NCBI RefSeq assembly: GCF_932526225.1
Contig: NC_064041.1
Span: 11,931,315 to 11,995,314 of the forward strand
Direction: 5' to 3'
Length of the DNA stretch: 64,000 nucleotides
From: Nematostella vectensis
Taxonomy: Eukaryota > Cnidaria > Anthozoa > Actiniaria > Edwardsiidae
Shown: piece after piece, positions 44,383 through 57,996 of the stretch
Numbering within the stretch: position 1 is the stretch's first letter
How the letters are laid out: each line of letters begins with the position of its first letter
The notes under the pieces: model-generated
What the model was told of the DNA's origin: nothing
The model's database searches: none
What the model saw: the letters and a program-made list of their open reading frames with translations, nothing else
Made by a program: the position numbers and the translations under genes

Positions 44383-45156
44383 AACAATACGAATCAAGTG
44401 TAATCACAACACAATCACAACGAGCGACTCGTGAAGCACGGACTTCACACCGCTTGTAATCAGTCAACTATTGTAAAATTTCTAACTTCTAATAGCGAAC
44501 AACTTGCTCTCACATTACCGTCATGGTGGGCAGAGGCTTTAGTCGTGTTTGGTCTGCATTCTAGCGGTGTTTTTGCGATGAAACGAGCGAAGGTGAGCTG
44601 TGTTTTGATCAGTTGTTGCTAACCGGCGATGAAAGTTCAGTGCGACTGTTTCGTCACTAAAATAGAACAGTGGAATACGCGCGCTGCTTTGCAACCTTCG
44701 CGCTTTATTATAGTGAGTGAAAACATGATCTCGAAAAGCATTTATTTGGACAAGGTTTACGCTATGAATGGCATCTCAGCTTGTATGAGATGCTAGCTGA
44801 GTAATGTTCGTGTTCACTCGCGGTGTAAACGCGCGACCAATGCGATAATACTGCGCACTTTCTCTCATAGTATTTTACTGCATTGAGAGACATTTCCTAT
44901 GCGAGTACTAACGCTCTTACAGGCTTTCACAATCCACTGATCTGATCGCTTGTAATATTATGACTCTACTTGAATCTGCTGAACGTTTGCGAACGTTTAC
45001 GACCGCGATTTTGATTACAATACGGTCGCTGAGTATGCCTGAATTGTCTATAGATCGAGTTGAGAACGCATACAACTGAGGGATTTCTTTAGCTTAGACA
45101 ATGACCAACCTGCACTAACTTTTTCTTTATAGTTTAGAAAAAAAATGAAAAAGAAA

Positions 45157-45216
45157 TGCCTACAGCACGCGGTATTCCCAGGCGGTCACCCATCCAAGTA
45201 CTAACCGCGCCCAATC

Positions 45217-45247
<31 letters not shown>

Positions 45248-45275
45248 GTGTTTTCTCGATGGTATGGCCGTAGAC
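45157..45275 (-). rRNA. 5S: 5S rRNA (unit 24)
   Basis: Reference-type copy. Confidence 0.97.
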
Positions 45276-45532
45276 GAAAGATCTCGGTGATATTTTAGAC
45301 TTTTATAGCGGTGCGGTGAGAACGTACGCACGCACTAGCGCGGTAAAAATGTCTCATTGCACTCGCAAAGACGCTGTATCAAGCGAATACTGCTCGTACG
45401 TGATAGCACTACGTTCATGACTGATCATCACATGTGATCTTAGGAGGCAGAAGGGCCTAAAACCGAGTCCGTCACCCACATGGCGGAGGCCTAGAATGAT
45501 AAACGCTCCCTGTAGTCCGAGCCAGATTCTGC

Positions 45533-45720
45533 ATCGCTTCTCGGCCTTTTGGCTAAGATCAAGTGTAGTATCTGTTCTTATCAGCTTAATATCTGATACG
45601 CTGCTCATTGAGTAGCTCATATATTAAACTGATTTTTGGAAACTGGCTGTGGAATAAGCGGCTTGCTGCGTCCCAGCCACGGGTTGTCTCGGTATTGCAC
45701 TACCTCCGAGTACGGCCCCC
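45533..45720 (+). ncRNA. U2: U2 snRNA (unit 24)
   Basis: Reference-type copy. Confidence 0.96.
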
Positions 45721-45918
45721 TTCCCTTTCGGGAAGACACATTCAAGCAACACCTCGAGCATCATTTACGTGCTGTTCATGCGAGCTATAGCGGGAGAGAT
45801 CAATAAGAGACAGGATCGTCATTAAGACGACGGGTCATAATCACCGCGATGCACCGTTCCCACATGGAGGATGAAATCAGCCGGGGACAGTCGGTGTACA
45901 GGGACGCCAAATAAACTC

Positions 45919-46009
45919 ATACTTACCTGACGCGGGAGGTTTACCGTGATCACCAAGGCGGTCCTCTCAGGGTGAGGCCCTCTCATTGCACTTCGATTGG
46001 GTTGACCCC

Positions 46010-46041
<32 letters not shown>

Positions 46042-46047
46042 TATAAT

Positions 46048-46084
<37 letters not shown>
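45919..46084 (+). ncRNA. U1: U1 snRNA (unit 24)
   Basis: Reference-type copy. Confidence 0.96.
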
Positions 46085-46858
46085 AACAATACGAATCAAG
46101 TGTAATCACAACACAATCACAACGAGCGACTCGTGAAGCACGGACTTCACACCGCTTGTAATCAGTCAACTATTGTAAAATTTCTAACTTCTAATAGCGA
46201 ACAACTTGCTCTCACATTACCGTCATGGTGGGCAGAGGCTTTAGTCGTGTTTGGTCTGCATTCTAGCGGTGTTTTTGCGATGAAACGAGCGAAGGTGAGC
46301 TGTGTTTTGATCAGTTGTTGCTAACCGGCGATGAAAGTTCAGTGCGACTGTTTCGTCACTAAAATAGAACAGTGGAATACGCGCGCTGCTTTGCAACCTT
46401 CGCGCTTTATTATAGTGAGTGAAAACATGATCTCGAAAAGCATTTATTTGGACAAGGTTTACGCTATGAATGGCATCTCAGCTTGTATGAGATGCTAGCT
46501 GAGTAATGTTCGTGTTCACTCGCGGTGTAAACGCGCGACCAATGCGATAATACTGCGCACTTTCTCTCATAGTATTTTACTGCATTGAGAGACATTTCCT
46601 ATGCGAGTACTAACGCTCTTACAGGCTTTCACAATCCACTGATCTGATCGCTTGTAATATTATGACTCTACTTGAATCTGCTGAACGTTTGCGAACGTTT
46701 ACGACCGCGATTTTGATTACAATACGGTCGCTGAGTATGCCTGAATTGTCTATAGATCGAGTTGAGAACGCATACAACTGAGGGATTTCTTTAGCTTAGA
46801 CAATGACCAACCTGCACTAACTTTTTCTTTATAGTTTAGAAAAAAAATGAAAAAGAAA

Positions 46859-46918
46859 TGCCTACAGCACGCGGTATTCCCAGGCGGTCACCCATCCAAG
46901 TACTAACCGCGCCCAATC

Positions 46919-46949
<31 letters not shown>

Positions 46950-46977
46950 GTGTTTTCTCGATGGTATGGCCGTAGAC
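46859..46977 (-). rRNA. 5S: 5S rRNA (unit 25)
   Basis: Reference-type copy. Confidence 0.97.
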
Positions 46978-47234
46978 GAAAGATCTCGGTGATATTTTAG
47001 ACTTTTATAGCGGTGCGGTGAGAACGTACGCACGCACTAGCGCGGTAAAAATGTCTCATTGCACTCGCAAAGACGCTGTATCAAGCGAATACTGCTCGTA
47101 CGTGATAGCACTACGTTCATGACTGATCATCACATGTGATCTTAGGAGGCAGAAGGGCCTAAAACCGAGTCCGTCACCCACATGGCGGAGGCCTAGAATG
47201 ATAAACGCTCCCTGTAGTCCGAGCCAGATTCTGC

Positions 47235-47422
47235 ATCGCTTCTCGGCCTTTTGGCTAAGATCAAGTGTAGTATCTGTTCTTATCAGCTTAATATCTGATA
47301 CGCTGCTCATTGAGTAGCTCATATATTAAACTGATTTTTGGAAACTGGCTGTGGAATAAGCGGCTTGCTGCGTCCCAGCCACGGGTTGTCTCGGTATTGC
47401 ACTACCTCCGAGTACGGCCCCC
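47235..47422 (+). ncRNA. U2: U2 snRNA (unit 25)
   Basis: Reference-type copy. Confidence 0.96.
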
Positions 47423-47620
47423 TTCCCTTTCGGGAAGACACATTCAAGCAACACCTCGAGCATCATTTACGTGCTGTTCATGCGAGCTATAGCGGGAGAG
47501 ATCAATAAGAGACAGGATCGTCATTAAGACGACGGGTCATAATCACCGCGATGCACCGTTCCCACATGGAGGATGAAATCAGCCGGGGACAGTCGGTGTA
47601 CAGGGACGCCAAATAAACTC

Positions 47621-47711
47621 ATACTTACCTGACGCGGGAGGTTTACCGTGATCACCAAGGCGGTCCTCTCAGGGTGAGGCCCTCTCATTGCACTTCGATT
47701 GGGTTGACCCC

Positions 47712-47743
<32 letters not shown>

Positions 47744-47749
47744 TATAAT

Positions 47750-47786
<37 letters not shown>
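47621..47786 (+). ncRNA. U1: U1 snRNA (unit 25)
   Basis: Reference-type copy. Confidence 0.96.
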
Positions 47787-48560
47787 AACAATACGAATCA
47801 AGTGTAATCACAACACAATCACAACGAGCGACTCGTGAAGCACGGACTTCACACCGCTTGTAATCAGTCAACTATTGTAAAATTTCTAACTTCTAATAGC
47901 GAACAACTTGCTCTCACATTACCGTCATGGTGGGCAGAGGCTTTAGTCGTGTTTGGTCTGCATTCTAGCGGTGTTTTTGCGATGAAACGAGCGAAGGTGA
48001 GCTGTGTTTTGATCAGTTGTTGCTAACCGGCGATGAAAGTTCAGTGCGACTGTTTCGTCACTAAAATAGAACAGTGGAATACGCGCGCTGCTTTGCAACC
48101 TTCGCGCTTTATTATAGTGAGTGAAAACATGATCTCGAAAAGCATTTATTTGGACAAGGTTTACGCTATGAATGGCATCTCAGCTTGTATGAGATGCTAG
48201 CTGAGTAATGTTCGTGTTCACTCGCGGTGTAAACGCGCGACCAATGCGATAATACTGCGCACTTTCTCTCATAGTATTTTACTGCATTGAGAGACATTTC
48301 CTATGCGAGTACTAACGCTCTTACAGGCTTTCACAATCCACTGATCTGATCGCTTGTAATATTATGACTCTACTTGAATCTGCTGAACGTTTGCGAACGT
48401 TTACGACCGCGATTTTGATTACAATACGGTCGCTGAGTATGCCTGAATTGTCTATAGATCGAGTTGAGAACGCATACAACTGAGGGATTTCTTTAGCTTA
48501 GACAATGACCAACCTGCACTAACTTTTTCTTTATAGTTTAGAAAAAAAATGAAAAAGAAA

Positions 48561-48620
48561 TGCCTACAGCACGCGGTATTCCCAGGCGGTCACCCATCCA
48601 AGTACTAACCGCGCCCAATC

Positions 48621-48651
<31 letters not shown>

Positions 48652-48679
48652 GTGTTTTCTCGATGGTATGGCCGTAGAC
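48561..48679 (-). rRNA. 5S: 5S rRNA (unit 26)
   Basis: Reference-type copy. Confidence 0.97.
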
Positions 48680-48936
48680 GAAAGATCTCGGTGATATTTT
48701 AGACTTTTATAGCGGTGCGGTGAGAACGTACGCACGCACTAGCGCGGTAAAAATGTCTCATTGCACTCGCAAAGACGCTGTATCAAGCGAATACTGCTCG
48801 TACGTGATAGCACTACGTTCATGACTGATCATCACATGTGATCTTAGGAGGCAGAAGGGCCTAAAACCGAGTCCGTCACCCACATGGCGGAGGCCTAGAA
48901 TGATAAACGCTCCCTGTAGTCCGAGCCAGATTCTGC

Positions 48937-49124
48937 ATCGCTTCTCGGCCTTTTGGCTAAGATCAAGTGTAGTATCTGTTCTTATCAGCTTAATATCTGA
49001 TACGCTGCTCATTGAGTAGCTCATATATTAAACTGATTTTTGGAAACTGGCTGTGGAATAAGCGGCTTGCTGCGTCCCAGCCACGGGTTGTCTCGGTATT
49101 GCACTACCTCCGAGTACGGCCCCC
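48937..49124 (+). ncRNA. U2: U2 snRNA (unit 26)
   Basis: Reference-type copy. Confidence 0.96.
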
Positions 49125-49322
49125 TTCCCTTTCGGGAAGACACATTCAAGCAACACCTCGAGCATCATTTACGTGCTGTTCATGCGAGCTATAGCGGGAG
49201 AGATCAATAAGAGACAGGATCGTCATTAAGACGACGGGTCATAATCACCGCGATGCACCGTTCCCACATGGAGGATGAAATCAGCCGGGGACAGTCGGTG
49301 TACAGGGACGCCAAATAAACTC

Positions 49323-49413
49323 ATACTTACCTGACGCGGGAGGTTTACCGTGATCACCAAGGCGGTCCTCTCAGGGTGAGGCCCTCTCATTGCACTTCGA
49401 TTGGGTTGACCCC

Positions 49414-49445
<32 letters not shown>

Positions 49446-49451
49446 TATAAT

Positions 49452-49488
<37 letters not shown>
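49323..49488 (+). ncRNA. U1: U1 snRNA (unit 26)
   Basis: Reference-type copy. Confidence 0.96.
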
Positions 49489-50262
49489 AACAATACGAAT
49501 CAAGTGTAATCACAACACAATCACAACGAGCGACTCGTGAAGCACGGACTTCACACCGCTTGTAATCAGTCAACTATTGTAAAATTTCTAACTTCTAATA
49601 GCGAACAACTTGCTCTCACATTACCGTCATGGTGGGCAGAGGCTTTAGTCGTGTTTGGTCTGCATTCTAGCGGTGTTTTTGCGATGAAACGAGCGAAGGT
49701 GAGCTGTGTTTTGATCAGTTGTTGCTAACCGGCGATGAAAGTTCAGTGCGACTGTTTCGTCACTAAAATAGAACAGTGGAATACGCGCGCTGCTTTGCAA
49801 CCTTCGCGCTTTATTATAGTGAGTGAAAACATGATCTCGAAAAGCATTTATTTGGACAAGGTTTACGCTATGAATGGCATCTCAGCTTGTATGAGATGCT
49901 AGCTGAGTAATGTTCGTGTTCACTCGCGGTGTAAACGCGCGACCAATGCGATAATACTGCGCACTTTCTCTCATAGTATTTTACTGCATTGAGAGACATT
50001 TCCTATGCGAGTACTAACGCTCTTACAGGCTTTCACAATCCACTGATCTGATCGCTTGTAATATTATGACTCTACTTGAATCTGCTGAACGTTTGCGAAC
50101 GTTTACGACCGCGATTTTGATTACAATACGGTCGCTGAGTATGCCTGAATTGTCTATAGATCGAGTTGAGAACGCATACAACTGAGGGATTTCTTTAGCT
50201 TAGACAATGACCAACCTGCACTAACTTTTTCTTTATAGTTTAGAAAAAAAATGAAAAAGAAA

Positions 50263-50322
50263 TGCCTACAGCACGCGGTATTCCCAGGCGGTCACCCATC
50301 CAAGTACTAACCGCGCCCAATC

Positions 50323-50353
<31 letters not shown>

Positions 50354-50381
50354 GTGTTTTCTCGATGGTATGGCCGTAGAC
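50263..50381 (-). rRNA. 5S: 5S rRNA (unit 27)
   Basis: Reference-type copy. Confidence 0.97.
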
Positions 50382-50638
50382 GAAAGATCTCGGTGATATT
50401 TTAGACTTTTATAGCGGTGCGGTGAGAACGTACGCACGCACTAGCGCGGTAAAAATGTCTCATTGCACTCGCAAAGACGCTGTATCAAGCGAATACTGCT
50501 CGTACGTGATAGCACTACGTTCATGACTGATCATCACATGTGATCTTAGGAGGCAGAAGGGCCTAAAACCGAGTCCGTCACCCACATGGCGGAGGCCTAG
50601 AATGATAAACGCTCCCTGTAGTCCGAGCCAGATTCTGC

Positions 50639-50826
50639 ATCGCTTCTCGGCCTTTTGGCTAAGATCAAGTGTAGTATCTGTTCTTATCAGCTTAATATCT
50701 GATACGCTGCTCATTGAGTAGCTCATATATTAAACTGATTTTTGGAAACTGGCTGTGGAATAAGCGGCTTGCTGCGTCCCAGCCACGGGTTGTCTCGGTA
50801 TTGCACTACCTCCGAGTACGGCCCCC
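50639..50826 (+). ncRNA. U2: U2 snRNA (unit 27)
   Basis: Reference-type copy. Confidence 0.96.
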
Positions 50827-51024
50827 TTCCCTTTCGGGAAGACACATTCAAGCAACACCTCGAGCATCATTTACGTGCTGTTCATGCGAGCTATAGCGGG
50901 AGAGATCAATAAGAGACAGGATCGTCATTAAGACGACGGGTCATAATCACCGCGATGCACCGTTCCCACATGGAGGATGAAATCAGCCGGGGACAGTCGG
51001 TGTACAGGGACGCCAAATAAACTC

Positions 51025-51115
51025 ATACTTACCTGACGCGGGAGGTTTACCGTGATCACCAAGGCGGTCCTCTCAGGGTGAGGCCCTCTCATTGCACTTC
51101 GATTGGGTTGACCCC

Positions 51116-51147
<32 letters not shown>

Positions 51148-51153
51148 TATAAT

Positions 51154-51190
<37 letters not shown>
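51025..51190 (+). ncRNA. U1: U1 snRNA (unit 27)
   Basis: Reference-type copy. Confidence 0.96.
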
Positions 51191-51964
51191 AACAATACGA
51201 ATCAAGTGTAATCACAACACAATCACAACGAGCGACTCGTGAAGCACGGACTTCACACCGCTTGTAATCAGTCAACTATTGTAAAATTTCTAACTTCTAA
51301 TAGCGAACAACTTGCTCTCACATTACCGTCATGGTGGGCAGAGGCTTTAGTCGTGTTTGGTCTGCATTCTAGCGGTGTTTTTGCGATGAAACGAGCGAAG
51401 GTGAGCTGTGTTTTGATCAGTTGTTGCTAACCGGCGATGAAAGTTCAGTGCGACTGTTTCGTCACTAAAATAGAACAGTGGAATACGCGCGCTGCTTTGC
51501 AACCTTCGCGCTTTATTATAGTGAGTGAAAACATGATCTCGAAAAGCATTTATTTGGACAAGGTTTACGCTATGAATGGCATCTCAGCTTGTATGAGATG
51601 CTAGCTGAGTAATGTTCGTGTTCACTCGCGGTGTAAACGCGCGACCAATGCGATAATACTGCGCACTTTCTCTCATAGTATTTTACTGCATTGAGAGACA
51701 TTTCCTATGCGAGTACTAACGCTCTTACAGGCTTTCACAATCCACTGATCTGATCGCTTGTAATATTATGACTCTACTTGAATCTGCTGAACGTTTGCGA
51801 ACGTTTACGACCGCGATTTTGATTACAATACGGTCGCTGAGTATGCCTGAATTGTCTATAGATCGAGTTGAGAACGCATACAACTGAGGGATTTCTTTAG
51901 CTTAGACAATGACCAACCTGCACTAACTTTTTCTTTATAGTTTAGAAAAAAAATGAAAAAGAAA

Positions 51965-52024
51965 TGCCTACAGCACGCGGTATTCCCAGGCGGTCACCCA
52001 TCCAAGTACTAACCGCGCCCAATC

Positions 52025-52055
<31 letters not shown>

Positions 52056-52083
52056 GTGTTTTCTCGATGGTATGGCCGTAGAC
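51965..52083 (-). rRNA. 5S: 5S rRNA (unit 28)
   Basis: Reference-type copy. Confidence 0.97.
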
Positions 52084-52340
52084 GAAAGATCTCGGTGATA
52101 TTTTAGACTTTTATAGCGGTGCGGTGAGAACGTACGCACGCACTAGCGCGGTAAAAATGTCTCATTGCACTCGCAAAGACGCTGTATCAAGCGAATACTG
52201 CTCGTACGTGATAGCACTACGTTCATGACTGATCATCACATGTGATCTTAGGAGGCAGAAGGGCCTAAAACCGAGTCCGTCACCCACATGGCGGAGGCCT
52301 AGAATGATAAACGCTCCCTGTAGTCCGAGCCAGATTCTGC

Positions 52341-52528
52341 ATCGCTTCTCGGCCTTTTGGCTAAGATCAAGTGTAGTATCTGTTCTTATCAGCTTAATAT
52401 CTGATACGCTGCTCATTGAGTAGCTCATATATTAAACTGATTTTTGGAAACTGGCTGTGGAATAAGCGGCTTGCTGCGTCCCAGCCACGGGTTGTCTCGG
52501 TATTGCACTACCTCCGAGTACGGCCCCC
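52341..52528 (+). ncRNA. U2: U2 snRNA (unit 28)
   Basis: Reference-type copy. Confidence 0.96.
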
Positions 52529-52726
52529 TTCCCTTTCGGGAAGACACATTCAAGCAACACCTCGAGCATCATTTACGTGCTGTTCATGCGAGCTATAGCG
52601 GGAGAGATCAATAAGAGACAGGATCGTCATTAAGACGACGGGTCATAATCACCGCGATGCACCGTTCCCACATGGAGGATGAAATCAGCCGGGGACAGTC
52701 GGTGTACAGGGACGCCAAATAAACTC

Positions 52727-52817
52727 ATACTTACCTGACGCGGGAGGTTTACCGTGATCACCAAGGCGGTCCTCTCAGGGTGAGGCCCTCTCATTGCACT
52801 TCGATTGGGTTGACCCC

Positions 52818-52849
<32 letters not shown>

Positions 52850-52855
52850 TATAAT

Positions 52856-52892
<37 letters not shown>
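52727..52892 (+). ncRNA. U1: U1 snRNA (unit 28)
   Basis: Reference-type copy. Confidence 0.96.
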
Positions 52893-53666
52893 AACAATAC
52901 GAATCAAGTGTAATCACAACACAATCACAACGAGCGACTCGTGAAGCACGGACTTCACACCGCTTGTAATCAGTCAACTATTGTAAAATTTCTAACTTCT
53001 AATAGCGAACAACTTGCTCTCACATTACCGTCATGGTGGGCAGAGGCTTTAGTCGTGTTTGGTCTGCATTCTAGCGGTGTTTTTGCGATGAAACGAGCGA
53101 AGGTGAGCTGTGTTTTGATCAGTTGTTGCTAACCGGCGATGAAAGTTCAGTGCGACTGTTTCGTCACTAAAATAGAACAGTGGAATACGCGCGCTGCTTT
53201 GCAACCTTCGCGCTTTATTATAGTGAGTGAAAACATGATCTCGAAAAGCATTTATTTGGACAAGGTTTACGCTATGAATGGCATCTCAGCTTGTATGAGA
53301 TGCTAGCTGAGTAATGTTCGTGTTCACTCGCGGTGTAAACGCGCGACCAATGCGATAATACTGCGCACTTTCTCTCATAGTATTTTACTGCATTGAGAGA
53401 CATTTCCTATGCGAGTACTAACGCTCTTACAGGCTTTCACAATCCACTGATCTGATCGCTTGTAATATTATGACTCTACTTGAATCTGCTGAACGTTTGC
53501 GAACGTTTACGACCGCGATTTTGATTACAATACGGTCGCTGAGTATGCCTGAATTGTCTATAGATCGAGTTGAGAACGCATACAACTGAGGGATTTCTTT
53601 AGCTTAGACAATGACCAACCTGCACTAACTTTTTCTTTATAGTTTAGAAAAAAAATGAAAAAGAAA

Positions 53667-53726
53667 TGCCTACAGCACGCGGTATTCCCAGGCGGTCACC
53701 CATCCAAGTACTAACCGCGCCCAATC

Positions 53727-53757
<31 letters not shown>

Positions 53758-53785
53758 GTGTTTTCTCGATGGTATGGCCGTAGAC
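53667..53785 (-). rRNA. 5S: 5S rRNA (unit 29)
   Basis: Reference-type copy. Confidence 0.97.
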
Positions 53786-54042
53786 GAAAGATCTCGGTGA
53801 TATTTTAGACTTTTATAGCGGTGCGGTGAGAACGTACGCACGCACTAGCGCGGTAAAAATGTCTCATTGCACTCGCAAAGACGCTGTATCAAGCGAATAC
53901 TGCTCGTACGTGATAGCACTACGTTCATGACTGATCATCACATGTGATCTTAGGAGGCAGAAGGGCCTAAAACCGAGTCCGTCACCCACATGGCGGAGGC
54001 CTAGAATGATAAACGCTCCCTGTAGTCCGAGCCAGATTCTGC

Positions 54043-54230
54043 ATCGCTTCTCGGCCTTTTGGCTAAGATCAAGTGTAGTATCTGTTCTTATCAGCTTAAT
54101 ATCTGATACGCTGCTCATTGAGTAGCTCATATATTAAACTGATTTTTGGAAACTGGCTGTGGAATAAGCGGCTTGCTGCGTCCCAGCCACGGGTTGTCTC
54201 GGTATTGCACTACCTCCGAGTACGGCCCCC
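54043..54230 (+). ncRNA. U2: U2 snRNA (unit 29)
   Basis: Reference-type copy. Confidence 0.96.
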
Positions 54231-54428
54231 TTCCCTTTCGGGAAGACACATTCAAGCAACACCTCGAGCATCATTTACGTGCTGTTCATGCGAGCTATAG
54301 CGGGAGAGATCAATAAGAGACAGGATCGTCATTAAGACGACGGGTCATAATCACCGCGATGCACCGTTCCCACATGGAGGATGAAATCAGCCGGGGACAG
54401 TCGGTGTACAGGGACGCCAAATAAACTC

Positions 54429-54519
54429 ATACTTACCTGACGCGGGAGGTTTACCGTGATCACCAAGGCGGTCCTCTCAGGGTGAGGCCCTCTCATTGCA
54501 CTTCGATTGGGTTGACCCC

Positions 54520-54551
<32 letters not shown>

Positions 54552-54557
54552 TATAAT

Positions 54558-54594
<37 letters not shown>
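54429..54594 (+). ncRNA. U1: U1 snRNA (unit 29)
   Basis: Reference-type copy. Confidence 0.96.
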
Positions 54595-55368
54595 AACAAT
54601 ACGAATCAAGTGTAATCACAACACAATCACAACGAGCGACTCGTGAAGCACGGACTTCACACCGCTTGTAATCAGTCAACTATTGTAAAATTTCTAACTT
54701 CTAATAGCGAACAACTTGCTCTCACATTACCGTCATGGTGGGCAGAGGCTTTAGTCGTGTTTGGTCTGCATTCTAGCGGTGTTTTTGCGATGAAACGAGC
54801 GAAGGTGAGCTGTGTTTTGATCAGTTGTTGCTAACCGGCGATGAAAGTTCAGTGCGACTGTTTCGTCACTAAAATAGAACAGTGGAATACGCGCGCTGCT
54901 TTGCAACCTTCGCGCTTTATTATAGTGAGTGAAAACATGATCTCGAAAAGCATTTATTTGGACAAGGTTTACGCTATGAATGGCATCTCAGCTTGTATGA
55001 GATGCTAGCTGAGTAATGTTCGTGTTCACTCGCGGTGTAAACGCGCGACCAATGCGATAATACTGCGCACTTTCTCTCATAGTATTTTACTGCATTGAGA
55101 GACATTTCCTATGCGAGTACTAACGCTCTTACAGGCTTTCACAATCCACTGATCTGATCGCTTGTAATATTATGACTCTACTTGAATCTGCTGAACGTTT
55201 GCGAACGTTTACGACCGCGATTTTGATTACAATACGGTCGCTGAGTATGCCTGAATTGTCTATAGATCGAGTTGAGAACGCATACAACTGAGGGATTTCT
55301 TTAGCTTAGACAATGACCAACCTGCACTAACTTTTTCTTTATAGTTTAGAAAAAAAATGAAAAAGAAA

Positions 55369-55428
55369 TGCCTACAGCACGCGGTATTCCCAGGCGGTCA
55401 CCCATCCAAGTACTAACCGCGCCCAATC

Positions 55429-55459
<31 letters not shown>

Positions 55460-55487
55460 GTGTTTTCTCGATGGTATGGCCGTAGAC
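55369..55487 (-). rRNA. 5S: 5S rRNA (unit 30)
   Basis: Reference-type copy. Confidence 0.97.
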
Positions 55488-55744
55488 GAAAGATCTCGGT
55501 GATATTTTAGACTTTTATAGCGGTGCGGTGAGAACGTACGCACGCACTAGCGCGGTAAAAATGTCTCATTGCACTCGCAAAGACGCTGTATCAAGCGAAT
55601 ACTGCTCGTACGTGATAGCACTACGTTCATGACTGATCATCACATGTGATCTTAGGAGGCAGAAGGGCCTAAAACCGAGTCCGTCACCCACATGGCGGAG
55701 GCCTAGAATGATAAACGCTCCCTGTAGTCCGAGCCAGATTCTGC

Positions 55745-55930
55745 ATCGCTTCTCGGCCTTTTGGCTAAGATCAAGTGTAGTATCTGTTCTTATCAGCTTA
55801 ATATCTGATACGCTGCTCATTGAGTAGCTCATATTAAACTGATTTTTGGAAACTGGCTGTGGAATAAGCGGCTTGCTGCGTCCCAGCCACGGGTTGTCTC
55901 GGTATTGCACTACCTCCGAGTACGGCCCCC
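55745..55930 (+). ncRNA. U2: U2 snRNA variant with 2-bp deletion (unit 30)
   Basis: 186 nt: CATATATTAAAC of other copies reads CATATTAAAC here, near 55831-55838 (about nt 87-94). One AT/TA step is lost in the single-stranded segment just before the Sm site. The Sm site itself is intact, so the product may still be usable, or the copy may be the start of a pseudogene. Confidence 0.93.
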
Positions 55931-56128
55931 TTCCCTTTCGGGAAGACACATTCAAGCAACACCTCGAGCATCATTTACGTGCTGTTCATGCGAGCTATAG
56001 CGGGAGAGATCAATAAGAGACAGGATCGTCATTAAGACGACGGGTCATAATCACCGCGATGCACCGTTCCCACATGGAGGATGAAATCAGCCGGGGACAG
56101 TCGGTGTACAGGGACGCCAAATAAACTC

Positions 56129-56219
56129 ATACTTACCTGACGCGGGAGGTTTACCGTGATCACCAAGGCGGTCCTCTCAGGGTGAGGCCCTCTCATTGCA
56201 CTTCGATTGGGTTGACCCC

Positions 56220-56251
<32 letters not shown>

Positions 56252-56257
56252 TATAAT

Positions 56258-56294
<37 letters not shown>
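56129..56294 (+). ncRNA. U1: U1 snRNA (unit 30)
   Basis: Reference-type copy. Confidence 0.96.
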
Positions 56295-57068
56295 AACAAT
56301 ACGAATCAAGTGTAATCACAACACAATCACAACGAGCGACTCGTGAAGCACGGACTTCACACCGCTTGTAATCAGTCAACTATTGTAAAATTTCTAACTT
56401 CTAATAGCGAACAACTTGCTCTCACATTACCGTCATGGTGGGCAGAGGCTTTAGTCGTGTTTGGTCTGCATTCTAGCGGTGTTTTTGCGATGAAACGAGC
56501 GAAGGTGAGCTGTGTTTTGATCAGTTGTTGCTAACCGGCGATGAAAGTTCAGTGCGACTGTTTCGTCACTAAAATAGAACAGTGGAATACGCGCGCTGCT
56601 TTGCAACCTTCGCGCTTTATTATAGTGAGTGAAAACATGATCTCGAAAAGCATTTATTTGGACAAGGTTTACGCTATGAATGGCATCTCAGCTTGTATGA
56701 GATGCTAGCTGAGTAATGTTCGTGTTCACTCGCGGTGTAAACGCGCGACCAATGCGATAATACTGCGCACTTTCTCTCATAGTATTTTACTGCATTGAGA
56801 GACATTTCCTATGCGAGTACTAACGCTCTTACAGGCTTTCACAATCCACTGATCTGATCGCTTGTAATATTATGACTCTACTTGAATCTGCTGAACGTTT
56901 GCGAACGTTTACGACCGCGATTTTGATTACAATACGGTCGCTGAGTATGCCTGAATTGTCTATAGATCGAGTTGAGAACGCATACAACTGAGGGATTTCT
57001 TTAGCTTAGACAATGACCAACCTGCACTAACTTTTTCTTTATAGTTTAGAAAAAAAATGAAAAAGAAA

Positions 57069-57128
57069 TGCCTACAGCACGCGGTATTCCCAGGCGGTCA
57101 CCCATCCAAGTACTAACCGCGCCCAATC

Positions 57129-57159
<31 letters not shown>

Positions 57160-57187
57160 GTGTTTTCTCGATGGTATGGCCGTAGAC
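57069..57187 (-). rRNA. 5S: 5S rRNA (unit 31)
   Basis: Reference-type copy. Confidence 0.97.
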
Positions 57188-57444
57188 GAAAGATCTCGGT
57201 GATATTTTAGACTTTTATAGCGGTGCGGTGAGAACGTACGCACGCACTAGCGCGGTAAAAATGTCTCATTGCACTCGCAAAGACGCTGTATCAAGCGAAT
57301 ACTGCTCGTACGTGATAGCACTACGTTCATGACTGATCATCACATGTGATCTTAGGAGGCAGAAGGGCCTAAAACCGAGTCCGTCACCCACATGGCGGAG
57401 GCCTAGAATGATAAACGCTCCCTGTAGTCCGAGCCAGATTCTGC

Positions 57445-57632
57445 ATCGCTTCTCGGCCTTTTGGCTAAGATCAAGTGTAGTATCTGTTCTTATCAGCTTA
57501 ATATCTGATACGCTGCTCATTGAGTAGCTCATATATTAAACTGATTTTTGGAAACTGGCTGTGGAATAAGCGGCTTGCTGCGTCCCAGCCACGGGTTGTC
57601 TCGGTATTGCACTACCTCCGAGTACGGCCCCC
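57445..57632 (+). ncRNA. U2: U2 snRNA (unit 31)
   Basis: Reference-type copy; the 2-bp deletion of unit 30 is absent. Confidence 0.96.
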
Positions 57633-57830
57633 TTCCCTTTCGGGAAGACACATTCAAGCAACACCTCGAGCATCATTTACGTGCTGTTCATGCGAGCTAT
57701 AGCGGGAGAGATCAATAAGAGACAGGATCGTCATTAAGACGACGGGTCATAATCACCGCGATGCACCGTTCCCACATGGAGGATGAAATCAGCCGGGGAC
57801 AGTCGGTGTACAGGGACGCCAAATAAACTC

Positions 57831-57921
57831 ATACTTACCTGACGCGGGAGGTTTACCGTGATCACCAAGGCGGTCCTCTCAGGGTGAGGCCCTCTCATTG
57901 CACTTCGATTGGGTTGACCCC

Positions 57922-57953
<32 letters not shown>

Positions 57954-57959
57954 TATAAT

Positions 57960-57996
<37 letters not shown>
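57831..57996 (+). ncRNA. U1: U1 snRNA (unit 31)
   Basis: Reference-type copy. Confidence 0.96.
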
